From an uncultured Bacteroidales bacterium (GTDB lineage: Bacteria > Bacteroidota > Bacteroidia > Bacteroidales > Bacteroidaceae): a DNA stretch of 6,270 nt. The notes beneath the pieces were generated by a model. The model ran no database searches and was not told the DNA's origin. It saw only the letters and a list, made by a program, of their open reading frames with translations. This document shows, in pieces, positions 5,770 to 6,270 of this stretch (position 1 is its first letter; each line of letters opens with the position of its first letter). The stretch covers positions 1-6,270 of the forward strand of contig CACXLY010000127.1 of assembly GCA_902768605.1 (NCBI GenBank), read 5' to 3'. Made by a program: the position numbers and the translations under genes.

Positions 5770-6270
5770 ATGAAGAAACTATTATTAATTATGCTTGCCG
5801 TTTGTGTGCAGGCAGGTGCGCAGGATATGGCGCACTACAAGCGTGTTGTGAAGGAACTGGCCAGCGCGAAGTATCAGGGTCGCGGCTATGCGAAGGGCGG
5901 CGCTAACAAAGCGGGCAAGTTCCTCGAAAAGGAATACAAGAAGGCCGGCGTGGACGAAGTGACCTTGCAGCCCTTTACGCTCGACATCCAGACCTTTGCT
6001 GGCAAGATGGAGATGGAAGGCCTCTACGCCGAGGGCGAAGGGAATCAAATGGTAAATGGTAAATCGTCAAATGGTAAATGGAAGAAGCTGACGGCTGGCA
6101 TTGACTTCTCGATGCGCGAGTACTCGCCGGGCGTCAAGGGCGAGTTCCCCGTCTATCACGTCGATACGCTTCATTTCGATGCCGACAAGATGTTTGCCGA
6201 CCTTGCGAAGCCCGAATACAAGAACTGCCTGGTGGCTTGCGAGTTTTGGTTCACCTACAAGCATCGCGAG
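5770..6270 (+). CDS. Exported M28-type peptidase, N-terminal part (runs off the right edge)
   Basis: There are 167 codons from the ATG at 5770, with no stop before the window ends. Residues 1-17 form a signal peptide (MKK, hydrophobic LLLIMLAV, likely cleavage at AGA before QDM), so the protein is periplasmic or exported. Residues 22-72 (YKRVVKELASAKYQGRGY, then KAGKFLEKEYKKAG, VTLQPFTLDI) resemble the N-terminal segment of Bacteroidetes M28 metallopeptidases. There, HGRGY is followed by a helix and a QxF strand. The zinc-binding catalytic region would lie beyond the window, so activity cannot be judged. Residues 93-105 (QMVNGKSSNGKWK) are encoded by a heptad repeat array and look like an insertion in a loop before LTAGIDF. 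The gene follows the rhamnosidase by 34 nt and is probably co-transcribed. It could instead be a related aminopeptidase-like or cyclase-like M28 member. Confidence 0.75.
   Translation, partial: MKKLLLIMLAVCVQAGAQDMAHYKRVVKELASAKYQGRGYAKGGANKAGKFLEKEYKKAGVDEVTLQPFTLDIQTFAGKMEMEGLYAEGEGNQMVNGKSSNGKWKKLTAGIDFSMREYSPGVKGEFPVYHVDTLHFDADKMFADLAKPEYKNCLVACEFWFTYKHRE
6047..6082. repeat. Heptad array inside the peptidase coding sequence, unit AAATGGT
   Basis: Units: AAATGGT (6047), AAATGGT (6054), AAATCGT (6061), one extra C (6068), AAATGGT (6069), AAATGGA (6076). Five 7-bp units plus one base make 36 bp, a multiple of three, so the reading frame is kept. The base composition is clearly poorer in G+C than the flanking coding sequence. 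Confidence 0.85.

Overview
The window reads as chromosomal DNA of a Bacteroidales bacterium, most likely Prevotellaceae-like (inference). Two promoters carry the Bacteroidetes-type TAnnTTTG -7 element, one with a TTTG -33 element at 19-nt spacing. Start codons have A/T-rich leaders without Shine-Dalgarno sequences. The gene set (GH78-type alpha-L-rhamnosidase, Gfo/Idh/MocA oxidoreductase with a TIM-barrel sugar isomerase, exported M28-type peptidase) is typical of gut or rumen glycan degraders.

Layout. 1-82 holds three short perfect hairpins in tandem, resembling a REP-type element. 221-1111 (+) is a cation diffusion facilitator metal exporter. 1102-1249 is a convergent intergenic region made almost entirely of four successive 7-bp tandem arrays that run from inside one stop codon to inside the opposing one. 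3419-1246 (-) is a two-gene operon: a TIM-barrel sugar isomerase/epimerase, then a Gfo/Idh/MocA dehydrogenase 11 nt downstream. 3420-3606 is a divergent control region with one promoter per direction. 3607-5735 (+) is a secreted GH78-family gene whose reading frame is broken near 3996-4002, where an N-terminal segment also seems to be missing. 5770 to the right edge (+) is the start of an exported M28-type peptidase, with a 36-bp heptad array inside its coding sequence.

How it fits together. The divergent pair of transcription units looks like a small sugar-processing locus. An exported rhamnosidase-like enzyme would release a sugar, and a cytoplasmic oxidoreductase and isomerase pair would oxidise or rearrange it. 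No SusC/SusD pair or regulator is visible. The metal exporter appears to be an unrelated neighbour. The most unusual signal is the 7-bp repeat theme, which appears at three places with different unit sequences and once inside an otherwise normal gene, with its total length adjusted to keep the frame.
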